From assembly GCF_030655415.1 (NCBI RefSeq), contig NZ_JAURVN010000002.1, positions 186,001 to 250,000 of the forward strand: a stretch of 64,000 bases of DNA, in the 5' to 3' direction. Positions 48,638-57,067 of the stretch are shown piece by piece. How positions within the stretch are numbered: position 1 is the stretch's first letter; each line of letters starts with the position of its first letter. A model generated the notes under the pieces. The model was not told where the DNA came from, ran no database searches, and saw only the letters and a program-made list of their open reading frames with translations. Made by a program: the position numbers and the translations under genes. The stretch comes from Herminiimonas sp. (GTDB lineage: Bacteria; Pseudomonadota; Gammaproteobacteria; Burkholderiales; Burkholderiaceae).

Positions 48638-48997
48638 ATGGCTTACGTAGACGGTTTTGTTGTCCCTGTACCGAAAAGCAATCTTGAGGAATACAAAGAG
48701 TTCGCTCACAAGTTTGGTGTGATCTGGAAGGAATATGGCGCGCTTGAATATCGCGAATGCGTGGCGGATGACGTCAAGCCTGGCAAGCTCACATCCTTTC
48801 CCCAAAGTGTAGATTTGAAGGATGATGAAACGGTTATTTTTTCATGGATCGTCTATCGTTCGCGCGAGCACCGCGATGAAGTTAACGACAAAGTGATGAA
48901 AGATCCACGTGTCGCCGATATGTCTCCAGACAAGATGCCTTTTGATGCAAAGCGAATGATATTCGGAGGTTTTGAAATGGTAATCGACTTGAAGTAA
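48638..48997 (+). CDS. DUF1428 family protein
   Basis: 119-residue DUF1428 protein (YbaA-like), a dimeric alpha-beta (ferredoxin-like) fold with unknown biochemical role, sometimes linked to RNA- or heme-type signalling by homology only. The markers MAYVDGFVVPVPKSNLEEYKEFA, YRECVADDVKPG and the C-terminal MPFDAKRMIFGGFEMVID are present. AAGGAGAACCAC sits before the ATG. It is monocistronic. The length is normal. Confidence 0.88.
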   Translation: MAYVDGFVVPVPKSNLEEYKEFAHKFGVIWKEYGALEYRECVADDVKPGKLTSFPQSVDLKDDETVIFSWIVYRSREHRDEVNDKVMKDPRVADMSPDKMPFDAKRMIFGGFEMVIDLK

Positions 48998-49104
48998 CGT
49001 ATTTTGACTGCTTGAAAAGAACCATTGGCTGTGTACAGGTTTTCTGACTGGCAAGGTGGCTTCGCGTAAAATCGGGGTTTGCTTCACATTCCCGGACTTT
49101 CCCC

Positions 49105-49470
49105 TTGCGTCACCACATCATCTCTGTCGTTGTCCTGCCTTTTCGTTTGGTGAAGAAATCCGCATACGGCGTATGGTCGCTACAAAACCGTGAGCGTGTG
49201 CGCTTGTGGGATGAGATGACGCAGATGCGTGGGCTGCTACCGTTGTTGATGAAACAACGTAACGGTTATCGCTGGAGCGAGCTGGACCGCAAACGCATCA
49301 AGGTGCATTTACACAGGCTGGTGGAACTGAGTCCTTACATGGTGCTGTTTGTCGCACCGGGCGGATTCTTGGTATTGCCGGTATTGGCTTGGTGGCTAGA
49401 CAGACGTCATTTACGGCAGGATGAAGAAGCGGCTGCGGCCAAAGCCCGTGCCGAAGAAATCCCATCTTGA
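49105..49470 (+). CDS. LETM1-like membrane-associated protein, start uncertain
   Basis: 121 residues from a TTG start at 49105, which has only a weak ribosome-binding site; an upstream or internal start cannot be ruled out. The body has basic helices, then LLPLLMKQRNGYRWSELDRKRIKVHLHRLVELSPYMVLFVAPGGFLVLPVLAWWLDRR, similar to the short LETM1-like proteins of proteobacteria with one membrane segment. A charged Ala/Glu tail ends it. Its role in bacteria is unknown. Confidence 0.65.
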   Translation: MRHHIISVVVLPFRLVKKSAYGVWSLQNRERVRLWDEMTQMRGLLPLLMKQRNGYRWSELDRKRIKVHLHRLVELSPYMVLFVAPGGFLVLPVLAWWLDRRHLRQDEEAAAAKARAEEIPS

Positions 49471-49499
49471 GCGTTGGCAATTGCACACATGCGCTAACT

Positions 49500-50204
49500 T
49501 TATAGCGCCGGATTTTTCCCGCGTTGCACCGCATGCAAGACGACGTCGATCACAAAACACGTGACCCACACCAGCCACAAACTCCACAAGTTGTGCGACA
49601 GAAAATGCGCGCCGCGCGCCATTTGCACCAGACTCATCACGATGCCAAACGCCATGCCGATTGCCAGCACCCAGCGCGCAAGTTGGTGATTACTCTCTCT
49701 CAACGCAAAGTAGCCCGCGATGATCGCGAAGCCGCCGGACGCGTGCCCACCCGGCCAGCAACGACCCGGACCAGTCACGTGATTGACGGTTTCGAACAAG
49801 GGAAACCAGAGTGCCTGTCCACCGAAAGTAATGATATCCCACGGGCAGGAATGCACGCTCGCGCCTTTCAGCGTCTGCACCACAAAGGCGGCAACACCGG
49901 CCATCACGACAAACACGGTCAGCAGACGACGCCACGGTTTGAGTATCGCGATCCAATTGCTGACTATCGCCAAACCTATACAAAGCACCCACGCCCACAC
50001 CGTAATTGCCTTGAGGACGGTGTGTCCCCAGAAATCCAAAGCGTGTGAAATGCGTAAAGGAAATTGCTGCGTGGCGTTATCGAAAAACAGATTCGCTACC
50101 GCAAAATCCAGCGTGCCATTACGCGAGATCCATGTGAACAACAAACCTGTCAGCACTAATCCGACCAAGTTGATCAAGGCAAAACGGCGATACGGTTTTG
50201 TCAC
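49500..50204 (-). CDS. PAP2 family phosphatase (membrane)
   Basis: 234-residue inner-membrane phosphatase of the PAP2 superfamily. Several helices span the length. The three motif regions are KGASVHSCPWD, PGGHASGGF and ARGAHFLSHNLWS. The first carries Cys-Pro where the canonical KX6RP has Arg-Pro, and the third has RGAHFLSH in place of SRX5H, so a subfamily variant is likely. The substrate could be a lipid phosphate or undecaprenyl pyrophosphate. It overlaps the downstream end of the tesB gene by four bases (ATGA). Confidence 0.88.
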   Translation of the reverse strand: MTKPYRRFALINLVGLVLTGLLFTWISRNGTLDFAVANLFFDNATQQFPLRISHALDFWGHTVLKAITVWAWVLCIGLAIVSNWIAILKPWRRLLTVFVVMAGVAAFVVQTLKGASVHSCPWDIITFGGQALWFPLFETVNHVTGPGRCWPGGHASGGFAIIAGYFALRESNHQLARWVLAIGMAFGIVMSLVQMARGAHFLSHNLWSLWLVWVTCFVIDVVLHAVQRGKNPAL

Positions 50205-51064
50205 TTTTTAGTTTCCCGCAAACGTATCAAACCTTCTTGCGTCGCACTCGCTATCAACACACCGTCGCGGTTATAGATGTGCGCAAAGCACAGTCCGCGA
50301 CCGCCGGATGCATTCGGGCTTTCCATCGAGAACAGTAACCAGTCATCCATGCGCAAAGGTCTGTGAAACCAGATCGAATGATCAAGGCTGGCAATCTGCA
50401 AACGCGGATCATCCATCCGTATCCCGTGCGGTTGCAAGGCAGTCCACAAGAATCCGTAATCCGATACGTAGGCGAAAAACGCATCATGCATCAATGGATC
50501 GTCATCCAGCTTCAGCGGCGCACGCACCCACACTTTGCGCGTAGCTGAATCAACCTGACCACCGAACAAATTGTCATCACGATTAGTACGGAAATCCACA
50601 GGCACAGGCTGGAACTCACGACCCGTAGCAATGCCGCGCTCTTGCCATACCTTAAGGCTGGACGGCAGAGCATCAGGATCACTCATGGGCGGCGCAGGTT
50701 TTTGATGCGACAGACCTTCTTCTTCAACCTGGAACGATGCCGACATGACAAAGATGCGTCGTCCTTCTTGCGTACCAACTACACGTCGCGTGCTGAAGGT
50801 ACCTCCATCGCGCACGCGTTCCACTTCATATTCCACCGGCAATTGATGATTACCCGGCAGCAGAAACATCGCGTGCATGGAATGCGGCCGTCGATCCGGC
50901 ACAGTGAGGCCAGCGGCGTACAACGATTGGCCTAGAGTCTGGCCGCCAAAAATATTTGGACTGCCCATAAAATGACTTTGACCGACGAATTGATTCGGCG
51001 CGATCTGCTCTACTTTCAGCAGACGAATAATTTCTTCAGTGTTGTAGAGCGAGTTATCCAGCAT
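50201..51064 (-). CDS. tesB: acyl-CoA thioesterase II
   Basis: 287-residue double hot-dog thioesterase that hydrolyses medium- to long-chain acyl-CoA. Characteristic are the N-terminal QFVGQSHFMGSPNIFGGQTLGQSLYAA, the RRPHSMHAMFLLPGNHQLPVEYEVERVRDGGTFSTRRVVGTQEGR, and the C-terminal DHSIWFHRPLRMDDWLLFSMESPNASGGRGLCFAHIYNRDG. Catalytic Asp, Thr/Ser and Gln positions fall in normal blocks. The stop overlaps the start of the PAP2 gene (ATGA), so both may share a transcript; the functional link is unclear. Confidence 0.95.
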   Translation of the reverse strand: MLDNSLYNTEEIIRLLKVEQIAPNQFVGQSHFMGSPNIFGGQTLGQSLYAAGLTVPDRRPHSMHAMFLLPGNHQLPVEYEVERVRDGGTFSTRRVVGTQEGRRIFVMSASFQVEEEGLSHQKPAPPMSDPDALPSSLKVWQERGIATGREFQPVPVDFRTNRDDNLFGGQVDSATRKVWVRAPLKLDDDPLMHDAFFAYVSDYGFLWTALQPHGIRMDDPRLQIASLDHSIWFHRPLRMDDWLLFSMESPNASGGRGLCFAHIYNRDGVLIASATQEGLIRLRETKK

Positions 51065-51104
51065 GATCGGAACGCTTTAAGTTTTTTATGTGAACGACGA
51101 TACG

Positions 51105-52106
51105 TTATGACTGCCAGACATCAGCCACGATTTCATAAGAACGCGCACGCGCCGCATGATCGAACACCATCGTGTTGATGATGATCTCATTGGCTTGCGT
51201 GGTCTCTAAAAATCCATTGAGTTTTTCTTTGACTGTCGCTGCATTTCCAATAATGGAAGCGCGCAACATCGACTCAACCGAGACGCGCTCATGTGGCAGC
51301 CATGAATCATCCATGTTCTCTATCGGTGGCGGCAATTTACCCGGCTTGCCACGTATCAAGCCCAAATGCATTTGCTGTTGCGAAGTCGCCAGACGCTGCG
51401 CTTCTTCATCGCTGTCGGCCGCAAAAATATTCACGCCTACCATTGCATACGGCGCATCCAATGTGGCCGATGGACGGAAAGTTTCGCGATACAAGTTCAA
51501 CGCAGTCAACATGTAGTCCGGCGAAAACTGTCCGGCAAACGCAAACGGCAAACCGAGATGACCCGCGAGTTGCGCGCTATAACTACTCGATCCCAATAAC
51601 CAGATGGGAATATCCAAACCTTCGCCAGGAATAGCCTGGACTTGCGCCTCGCCACCACTAGGCTGCAAGAAGGCGCGCAACTCGTTCAACTGACGTGGGA
51701 ATTCATTTCCATCTTCACCGATATCGCGACGCAATGCGCGCGCAGTGGCCTGATTCGATCCCGGTGCACGACCCAGACCCAGATCGATACGGCCCGGATA
51801 CAGTGAAGTTAGTGTGCCAAATTGTTCGGCGATCACAAGTGGAGCGTGATTCGGCAACATGATGCCGCCAGAGCCAACGCGGATTTTAGATGTGCCGCCA
51901 GCAACATAGCCAATCACCACTGAGGTCGCCGCACTCGCAATACCAGGCATGCTGTGATGTTCGGCTAGCCAGTAACGGTTGTAGCCAAGTTTTTCTGCGC
52001 GTTGCGCCAGATCAAGTGAGCGATGGAAGGCATCAGCTGGTGTGCCGCCGACCAGAATCGGTGATAAATCTAAAACGGAAAGTGGTGTATTTTTCAGAGA
52101 TTTCAT
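51105..52106 (-). CDS. luciferase-like (LLM class) flavin monooxygenase
   Basis: 333-residue LLM-class flavin-dependent oxidoreductase. The start at 52106 begins [17 protein letters not shown]; an in-frame extension to 52175 is less likely. Family traits are a TIM-barrel fold with [15 protein letters not shown], the phosphate-loop [25 protein letters not shown], and the conserved [14 protein letters not shown], plus [27 protein letters not shown]. It uses reduced FMN to oxidise an unknown compound. It lies 40 bases upstream of tesB on the same strand. Confidence 0.9.
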   Translation of the reverse strand: MKSLKNTPLSVLDLSPILVGGTPADAFHRSLDLAQRAEKLGYNRYWLAEHHSMPGIASAATSVVIGYVAGGTSKIRVGSGGIMLPNHAPLVIAEQFGTLTSLYPGRIDLGLGRAPGSNQATARALRRDIGEDGNEFPRQLNELRAFLQPSGGEAQVQAIPGEGLDIPIWLLGSSSYSAQLAGHLGLPFAFAGQFSPDYMLTALNLYRETFRPSATLDAPYAMVGVNIFAADSDEEAQRLATSQQQMHLGLIRGKPGKLPPPIENMDDSWLPHERVSVESMLRASIIGNAATVKEKLNGFLETTQANEIIINTMVFDHAARARSYEIVADVWQS

Positions 52107-52492
52107 GAACAACAATCTGTAAGCGATGAATGGTTGCAATTGCGTCCCGGCGACCATGCGCACAAGCGATAGCAAGAACGACTACAAGACAGACAGGATA
52201 GCGTGAATCGAACATTGAGGTAGGCCACCACGATAGTTACAAGTTGGTCATTGCCATCATTTTCAAATAATTTTCAGCACGACATTCGCTTAATTTTGTT
52301 TATCAAAGATACGCGCCGGAATCGTTTTCGCATTGTTTGCTAGCCACATTTGCAAAATGAGCGTGCATCATCCGTGTAATTTTTTCAAATCGGCGTCTTC
52401 TTAATTTATCTCGTTCCTTAAGTGAAATAAGTCCCTTACTATCCGCTCATTCAATCACTACAATGACTTGGCCAACTCACCTAGGAGGTCGT
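52107..52492. other. intergenic region, nothing seen
   Basis: 386 bases between the monooxygenase and the lipoprotein genes, which diverge. AT-rich, with no ORF bearing a ribosome-binding site and no hairpin. It must contain both promoters. Confidence 0.35.
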
Positions 52493-52798
52493 ATGCTTTT
52501 TACCCGCTCCATTCTTGTTTCCGCTTTTCTCGCGACACTGTTGATCGGCTGTAAAAAGGCAGAGACACCGCCTGCGCCAACCATGGGCGGCTCGGTTGCC
52601 TCACCAGAAAGCGCGCTGCCGCCATCGGATTCAGCATTACCTGCCGCGCCAGCCAGTACTTCCGATAGCGGAAATGCCAACGGTCCTGCACAAACTAACC
52701 CTAAAGAATTAACCAAACAGCAGGAGTCGACAGACATGCCGCTCTCAGGCCAGGCTAATAATCATTCGACTACTGATCCCATCGAAAAAAAGAAGTAA
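52493..52798 (+). CDS. small putative lipoprotein, Ala/Pro/Ser-rich
   Basis: 101-residue protein. AGGAGG stands directly before the ATG at 52493, and the first residues form a lipoprotein signal (MLFTRSILVSAFLATLLIGC), so the Cys after LLIG is lipidated. The mature region is low-complexity, with Pro, Ala, Ser, and Asn and a Lys-rich end (IEKKK), probably disordered in the periplasm. No homologue is recognised. A terminator follows at 52815. Confidence 0.72.
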   Translation: MLFTRSILVSAFLATLLIGCKKAETPPAPTMGGSVASPESALPPSDSALPAAPASTSDSGNANGPAQTNPKELTKQQESTDMPLSGQANNHSTTDPIEKKK

Positions 52799-52814
52799 TT
52801 TTCGCCGTATGGAT

Positions 52815-52848
52815 AAACCCGCCTAGCAATAGCGCGGGTTTTATTTTT
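52815..52848 (+). terminator. Rho-independent terminator
   Basis: AAACCCGC / GCGGGTTT stem with a short loop, then TATTTTTG, 18 bases after the lipoprotein gene. Confidence 0.85.
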
Positions 52849-52962
52849 GCCTCAAAACTTTTATCATTCAGTAAAGTTACTCAAGATAATGCTCGATCTA
52901 ACATCAAGGTCGCGTAAAGAAAAATACAGAATAAGAACATCAAAAAAGACAGGAATAAATCG

Positions 52963-53475
52963 ATGAATCCATGGTGGATGGAAGTCGCACAAACTGTGCG
53001 CGAAGAATTCTCCGATATTAGCGACCCCTCACAAGTTACGCGAGTCTGTGTACGTTTGCTGGTGGCCGTAGTGCTGGGCGGCTTGCTCGGCTATGAACGC
53101 GAAAGCCATGGCAATTCAGCAGGCTTTCGCACCCACATGCTCGTCGCACTCGGCGCTGCGCTTTTTGTTTTAGTGCCATTGGAAGCGGGTATCACTCCGG
53201 CAGATTTGAGCCGTGTCTTGCAAGGTGTAATTACCGGTGTTGGCTTCTTGGGTGCCGGTGCGATTATTAAACTAAGTCAGGAACAGGAAATCAAGGGATT
53301 GACGACTGCAGCCAGCGTCTGGCTGACGGCAGCTATAGGTGTAGCGGCGGGGATGGGACGTGAATCGACCGCGATTTTAAGTACCTTATTTGCCTTGTTT
53401 ATTCTCTCGGTGTTGCGACGCGTAATGTCGAACAAAGACAAAGAAACCTCAACGCGTATAGAGAAAGCGAGCTGA
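52963..53475 (+). CDS. MgtC/SapB family membrane protein
   Basis: 170-residue MgtC-like protein with four to five transmembrane helices. The conserved GGLLGYERESHGNSAGFRTHMLVALGAALF segment is present, followed by LQGVITGVGFLGAGAIIKLSQ and GLTTAASVWLTAAIGVAAGMG, which are the family core. It lacks the long C-terminal soluble domain of Salmonella MgtC. Members are tied to Mg limitation and to inhibition of ATP synthase or related processes in pathogens, but the role here is unknown. It is a single gene. Confidence 0.92.
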   Translation: MNPWWMEVAQTVREEFSDISDPSQVTRVCVRLLVAVVLGGLLGYERESHGNSAGFRTHMLVALGAALFVLVPLEAGITPADLSRVLQGVITGVGFLGAGAIIKLSQEQEIKGLTTAASVWLTAAIGVAAGMGRESTAILSTLFALFILSVLRRVMSNKDKETSTRIEKAS

Positions 53476-53719
53476 GTTTGACGAGACTCTGTGCAAACAG
53501 AAGATTTCTCCACCACCAAGATTCTTACAGCAATTGTAACCCTGCAGACAAAGTTAAATGACCGAAAACAATCCCAAACGATCGGCAGTTTTGGATGTAA
53601 AAGGTGGATCAGTTGGAGAGGGTCAACTCTGCGAGCCAATAAACAGAGTATGAAAAATCGGCTCAAAACACTACTGCTGCTGAGTGATCGACTTTGCGTC
53701 GACCAAATAGTGCTAATCC

Positions 53720-56095
53720 TTAGTATAGGCGTCCAAGAGCTGCAGCGATCGCTGCCTCATCGTAAGGCTTGCGTAACAAAACCGAGCTTGGCGGAGCAGG
53801 GAAGTTGATATCACCGCTTGCGTAGATAACCTGAATATTCGGTCGTATATGCCGTGCGGCGCTCGCAATTGCAGTGCCCGACATATTGGGAAGATTGATA
53901 TCGGTAATGAGGACGTCTACGAATTCTTTACCAATTATATCGAGCGCAGCCTTTCCCTCTCCTGCTTGGAAAACCTGATGGCCCATGTGCTGAAGTAGCT
54001 CAACCGTATTTTGTCGAATAAACTCATCGTCCTCTACAAGAAGAATAGTGAGTGAAGGATGAGATGTCGCGTTTGCAAATAGAGGACCAGAAGCCGGTGG
54101 GGATTCCTTCAAAGCGGCAATCGTTTTGTGTTTTTGGTTTGCCAGAACATCGCGTACTTTGCGGGCCAAAGCTTCGCGTGTATATGGCTTATTCAAGAGT
54201 TCAACGCCCGGATCCAGCCGCCCACCATGAACAATTGCATTTTGGGTATAACCCGAGGTAAATAACACCGCGATATTGGGCTGGCGTTCACGCGCTTTAC
54301 GAGCCAGGTCCGGACTACGCATTGAGCCTGGCATCACTACGTCTGTGAAAAGCATGTCGATTTTGATGCCGCTTTCAATGATAGAGAAGGCGCTTTGTGC
54401 GTCCGGTGCTTTAAGTACTTGATATCCAAGCTCCTTAAGCATATCAACGACAATGCCACGAACCTGCTCATCATCTTCTGCAACAAGGATGGTTTCAGAG
54501 CCACCGATTACTACGTGTTCTTGTTCGACCTCAATGAAATCTTCAACTTCAAATGTGCGGGGCAAGTAAAGCTTGATCGCGGTGCCTTCACCCACCTCGC
54601 TATAAATTTTGATATGTCCGCCAGATTGCTTCACAAATCCGTACACCATCGACAATCCAAGTCCGGTACCTTTGCCTTCTGGCTTGGTAGAGAAGAATGG
54701 TTCAAACGCCTGCGCAGCAATTTCTGGAGTCATGCCCGAGCCTGTATCAGTAACAGCAAGCATTACATACTGGCCAGCGACAACATCGGAATGATTGCGC
54801 GCATAGTCGTCATCGAGAAAGGCATTACCAACTTCAATAGTCAATTTGCCCACGCCATCCATTGCATCGCGCGCATTGATCGCTAAATTGAGTACGGCAT
54901 TTTCAATTTGAACCAGATCGACCATCGCATTCCAAAGACCTGCAGACGCCATTACTTCCGTCTCGATAGACTCCCCAATCGTTCGCGCAACCATGTCTTG
55001 AAAGTTGTTAAGAAACTTCCCTAGATTAACAACCTTGGGTTCAAGTGGTTGACGCCTGCCAAAGGCGAGCAACTGATTGGATAGCTTGGCGCCACGACTA
55101 ACCCCGGTTAAAGCTCGTGCGATTCGATTTTGCGCGCCATCGTTATCCCCAAGCTCTTTACTAAGAAGATGAAGATTGCCTGAGATAACTTGCAAAAGAT
55201 TGTTGAAATCATGCGCGATGCCGCCGGTTAATTTACCGATCGTTTCAAGCTTTCGAGATTGCTGGAGAGCTATTTCGGTCTTTCTTAAAGCAGCGGCGGC
55301 TTCGACTTTTTCTGAAATGTCGCGCGTTACTTTGGCAAATCCGATGAAGTTACCTAAGTCGTCATAAATGGGATCAATCACGACGTGGGCCATGAACTGG
55401 GTTCCATCTTTTCTGACGCGAAACCCTTCTTGCTCAAAGTGGCCGGTAGCTAATGCAGAAGCTAGCGCATATGCAGGCCTCCCATCTTTTTGATCCTCAG
55501 CAGTATAGAACCGCGAAAAATGGGTGCCTACTACCTCAGATCGCTCATACCCCTTAATCCGTGCTGCACCCGCGTTCCAATTGCTGATAATGCCGTTTTG
55601 ATCCAGCATATAGATCGCGTAGTCGGTCACACCTTGAACTAGGAATCTGAATTGCTGTTCGCTTAAGCGCAAGGCTTCGGCAGCTTCTTTTCGTTCAGTG
55701 ATATCACGCGTGATTTTCGCAAAGCCCAAGAGTTTGCCTTCGCGATCGCGTATCGAATCAATGACGACTGTTGCCCAAAATCGTGTTCCATCTTTACGAT
55801 AACGCCAACCTTCGCCTTCGAACTTTCCTGTCGTCTCTGCTTGGTGCAATGCGCGCTGTGGTAGTCCAGCGGATTGATCCTCTAGCGCATAAAACCGGGA
55901 GAAATTTTTTCCAATAATTTCGTACGGTTCATAGCCTTTAAATCGCCGAGCACCTTCATTCCAACTGATGACAGTGCCATCTATTCCAAGCATGTAAATG
56001 GCGTAATCTGAAATTGCTTCGACCAACAGCCGAAAACGCTGAAGCTCCACAAATTGAAGATCATTCAACGAAGATGGGGGGATTGCCTCGGACAT
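53720..56095 (-). CDS. hybrid histidine kinase: PAS-PAS-HisKA-HATPase-REC-REC
   Basis: 791 residues, soluble, from the ATG at 56095 (the TTG at 56122 adds a short poor tail). Two closely similar PAS domains, with DYAIYMLGIDGTVISWNEGARRFKGYEPYEIIG and DYAIYMLDQNGIISNWNAGAARIKGYERSEVVG, occupy about residues 20-135 and 145-260, each with its PAC block. The HisKA site is GGIAHDFNNLLQVISGN (phospho-His in AHD), followed by a HATPase domain with DTGSGMTPEIAAQAFEPFFSTK and GTGLGLSMVYGFV. Two receiver domains follow, with phospho-Asp in LFTDVVMPG and LITDINLPNMSG. No transmembrane segment is visible. No sensor-regulated partner gene lies nearby. Confidence 0.92.
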   Translation of the reverse strand: MSEAIPPSSLNDLQFVELQRFRLLVEAISDYAIYMLGIDGTVISWNEGARRFKGYEPYEIIGKNFSRFYALEDQSAGLPQRALHQAETTGKFEGEGWRYRKDGTRFWATVVIDSIRDREGKLLGFAKITRDITERKEAAEALRLSEQQFRFLVQGVTDYAIYMLDQNGIISNWNAGAARIKGYERSEVVGTHFSRFYTAEDQKDGRPAYALASALATGHFEQEGFRVRKDGTQFMAHVVIDPIYDDLGNFIGFAKVTRDISEKVEAAAALRKTEIALQQSRKLETIGKLTGGIAHDFNNLLQVISGNLHLLSKELGDNDGAQNRIARALTGVSRGAKLSNQLLAFGRRQPLEPKVVNLGKFLNNFQDMVARTIGESIETEVMASAGLWNAMVDLVQIENAVLNLAINARDAMDGVGKLTIEVGNAFLDDDYARNHSDVVAGQYVMLAVTDTGSGMTPEIAAQAFEPFFSTKPEGKGTGLGLSMVYGFVKQSGGHIKIYSEVGEGTAIKLYLPRTFEVEDFIEVEQEHVVIGGSETILVAEDDEQVRGIVVDMLKELGYQVLKAPDAQSAFSIIESGIKIDMLFTDVVMPGSMRSPDLARKARERQPNIAVLFTSGYTQNAIVHGGRLDPGVELLNKPYTREALARKVRDVLANQKHKTIAALKESPPASGPLFANATSHPSLTILLVEDDEFIRQNTVELLQHMGHQVFQAGEGKAALDIIGKEFVDVLITDINLPNMSGTAIASAARHIRPNIQVIYASGDINFPAPPSSVLLRKPYDEAAIAAALGRLY

Positions 56096-56303
56096 GTCTA
56101 CGCTTAAATAGGTTGAACACAAAACGCGCTTAAGCTAAACATATTACATCGGGAATATTGATTTTTAAATCGATAAATCCGCATGCTTCCCAAAAGGGAT
56201 GGGAGCGAATAAAGTGAGTCATTGTTAAATTTAGCTTAATTAACGCAAGGTAAATGCTCAACTACTGTGGAAGCTAGTTTTATGTAGAGCTCATCCACCG
56301 GTA

Positions 56304-56464
56304 TTATTTTTCCAGCATTGCCTTGGCTTCATGCGCGGCGTTTTTCGTCAGGTCTGGACCATCCCGTCCGTACATCGCCTGATAAGTATCTTTCGCCGTA
56401 TTGAACTATAGCCAGCATCCACTAGGGTATTGATCCACTTATCTCGCCACTCAATTCGCACCAT
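56304..56464 (-). pseudogene. small hypothetical gene broken by a single-base deletion
   Basis: AGAGGGGCTAAGT precedes an ATG at 56464. Reading gives MVRIEWRDKWINTLVDAGYS, after which the frame shifts. In the next frame the product continues FNTAKDTYQAMYGRDGPDL and ends KNAAHEAKAMLEK before TAA at 56304-56306. Inserting one base in the TATAGTTC stretch (about 56405) would give a continuous protein of about 53 residues. I do not know the family, but the smooth join of two helical halves supports a decayed gene. Confidence 0.5.
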
Positions 56465-56616
56465 ACTTAGCCCCTCTTTGTTAAGAATTTAGTGGGTCAG
56501 TTCACTTTTATCAATCACCATATTGATGGGACTAAAAGTTTTATTTTTGCTCTCTCCACTTACTATCTTTAATCCAAATAAACTTATTTTATTGTTGAGC
56601 GATAGGAGGTATAAAC

Positions 56617-56700
56617 ATGATGATTTCAATGCGAGTTATCGCACCGTATGCATTCCAATGCCGTCGTACTCTACTAAAGAATCATTGTTGCAAGGAGTAA
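56617..56700 (+). CDS. possible 27-residue leader ORF before the DUF3606 gene
   Basis: ATG at 56617 with AGGAGGTATAAAC upstream and a TAA three bases before the DUF3606 ATG. The peptide starts MMISMRVIAPYAFQCRR and is not recognisable. Its end contains the AAGGAG of the next gene, so translation could be coupled. The Shine-Dalgarno is strong, but the peptide may be chance. Confidence 0.3.
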   Translation: MMISMRVIAPYAFQCRRTLLKNHCCKE

Positions 56701-56703
56701 AAA

Positions 56704-56907
56704 ATGGCTGACGACACACAGCCCAAAAAAGCTGTTGATCGTACGAAGATCAATATAAATGAATCCCACGAATTTCAATATTGGTGCATATGTTTTGATT
56801 GCACTACAGATGAATTGTGAGCTGCCGTTTCAACTGTAGGAACACGAGTTGATGCGGTAGCAGACTATTTGGATAAGCCTGAATTGGCCAGCTCAACATT
56901 GCATTAG
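56704..56907 (+). pseudogene. DUF3606 gene with an in-frame stop
   Basis: The frame begins MADDTQPKKAVDRTKININE, runs through EFQYWCICFDCTTDEL, meets TGA at 56818-56820, then continues in the same frame AAVSTVGTRVDAVADYLDKP to TAG at 56905-56907. The intact family pattern is D-R-x-x-I-N-x-x-x-x-E, W, then DEL(R/K)AAV..VG..V..V..YL, so the stop replaces a basic residue, most simply CGA (Arg) changed to TGA. The first half alone would lack the second helix. DUF3606 proteins are small and of unknown role. Confidence 0.7.
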
Positions 56908-57067
56908 CCGTTCTTTCGAATTAAATTGTCTCGACTTGATGTCATTTTTTTGCTGCCCAATCCACTTTCGCTATTGCAACACACTTTCAGAAACGTCCTT
57001 CCCTGAATTTGGGACATTGTTCATGATCTTCTCGCGTTTGCAGCGCTAACTTTAAGGTCGGACTCAC

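Larger units (their letters stand above)
56123..57067. other. intergenic region with broken small genes
   Basis: 945 bases between the hybrid kinase and the asmA-like gene. It contains a minus-strand frameshifted small gene (56304-56464), a short ORF with a good Shine-Dalgarno (56617-56700) and a DUF3606 pseudogene (56704-56907). The rest is AT-rich and shows no further feature. Confidence 0.5.
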
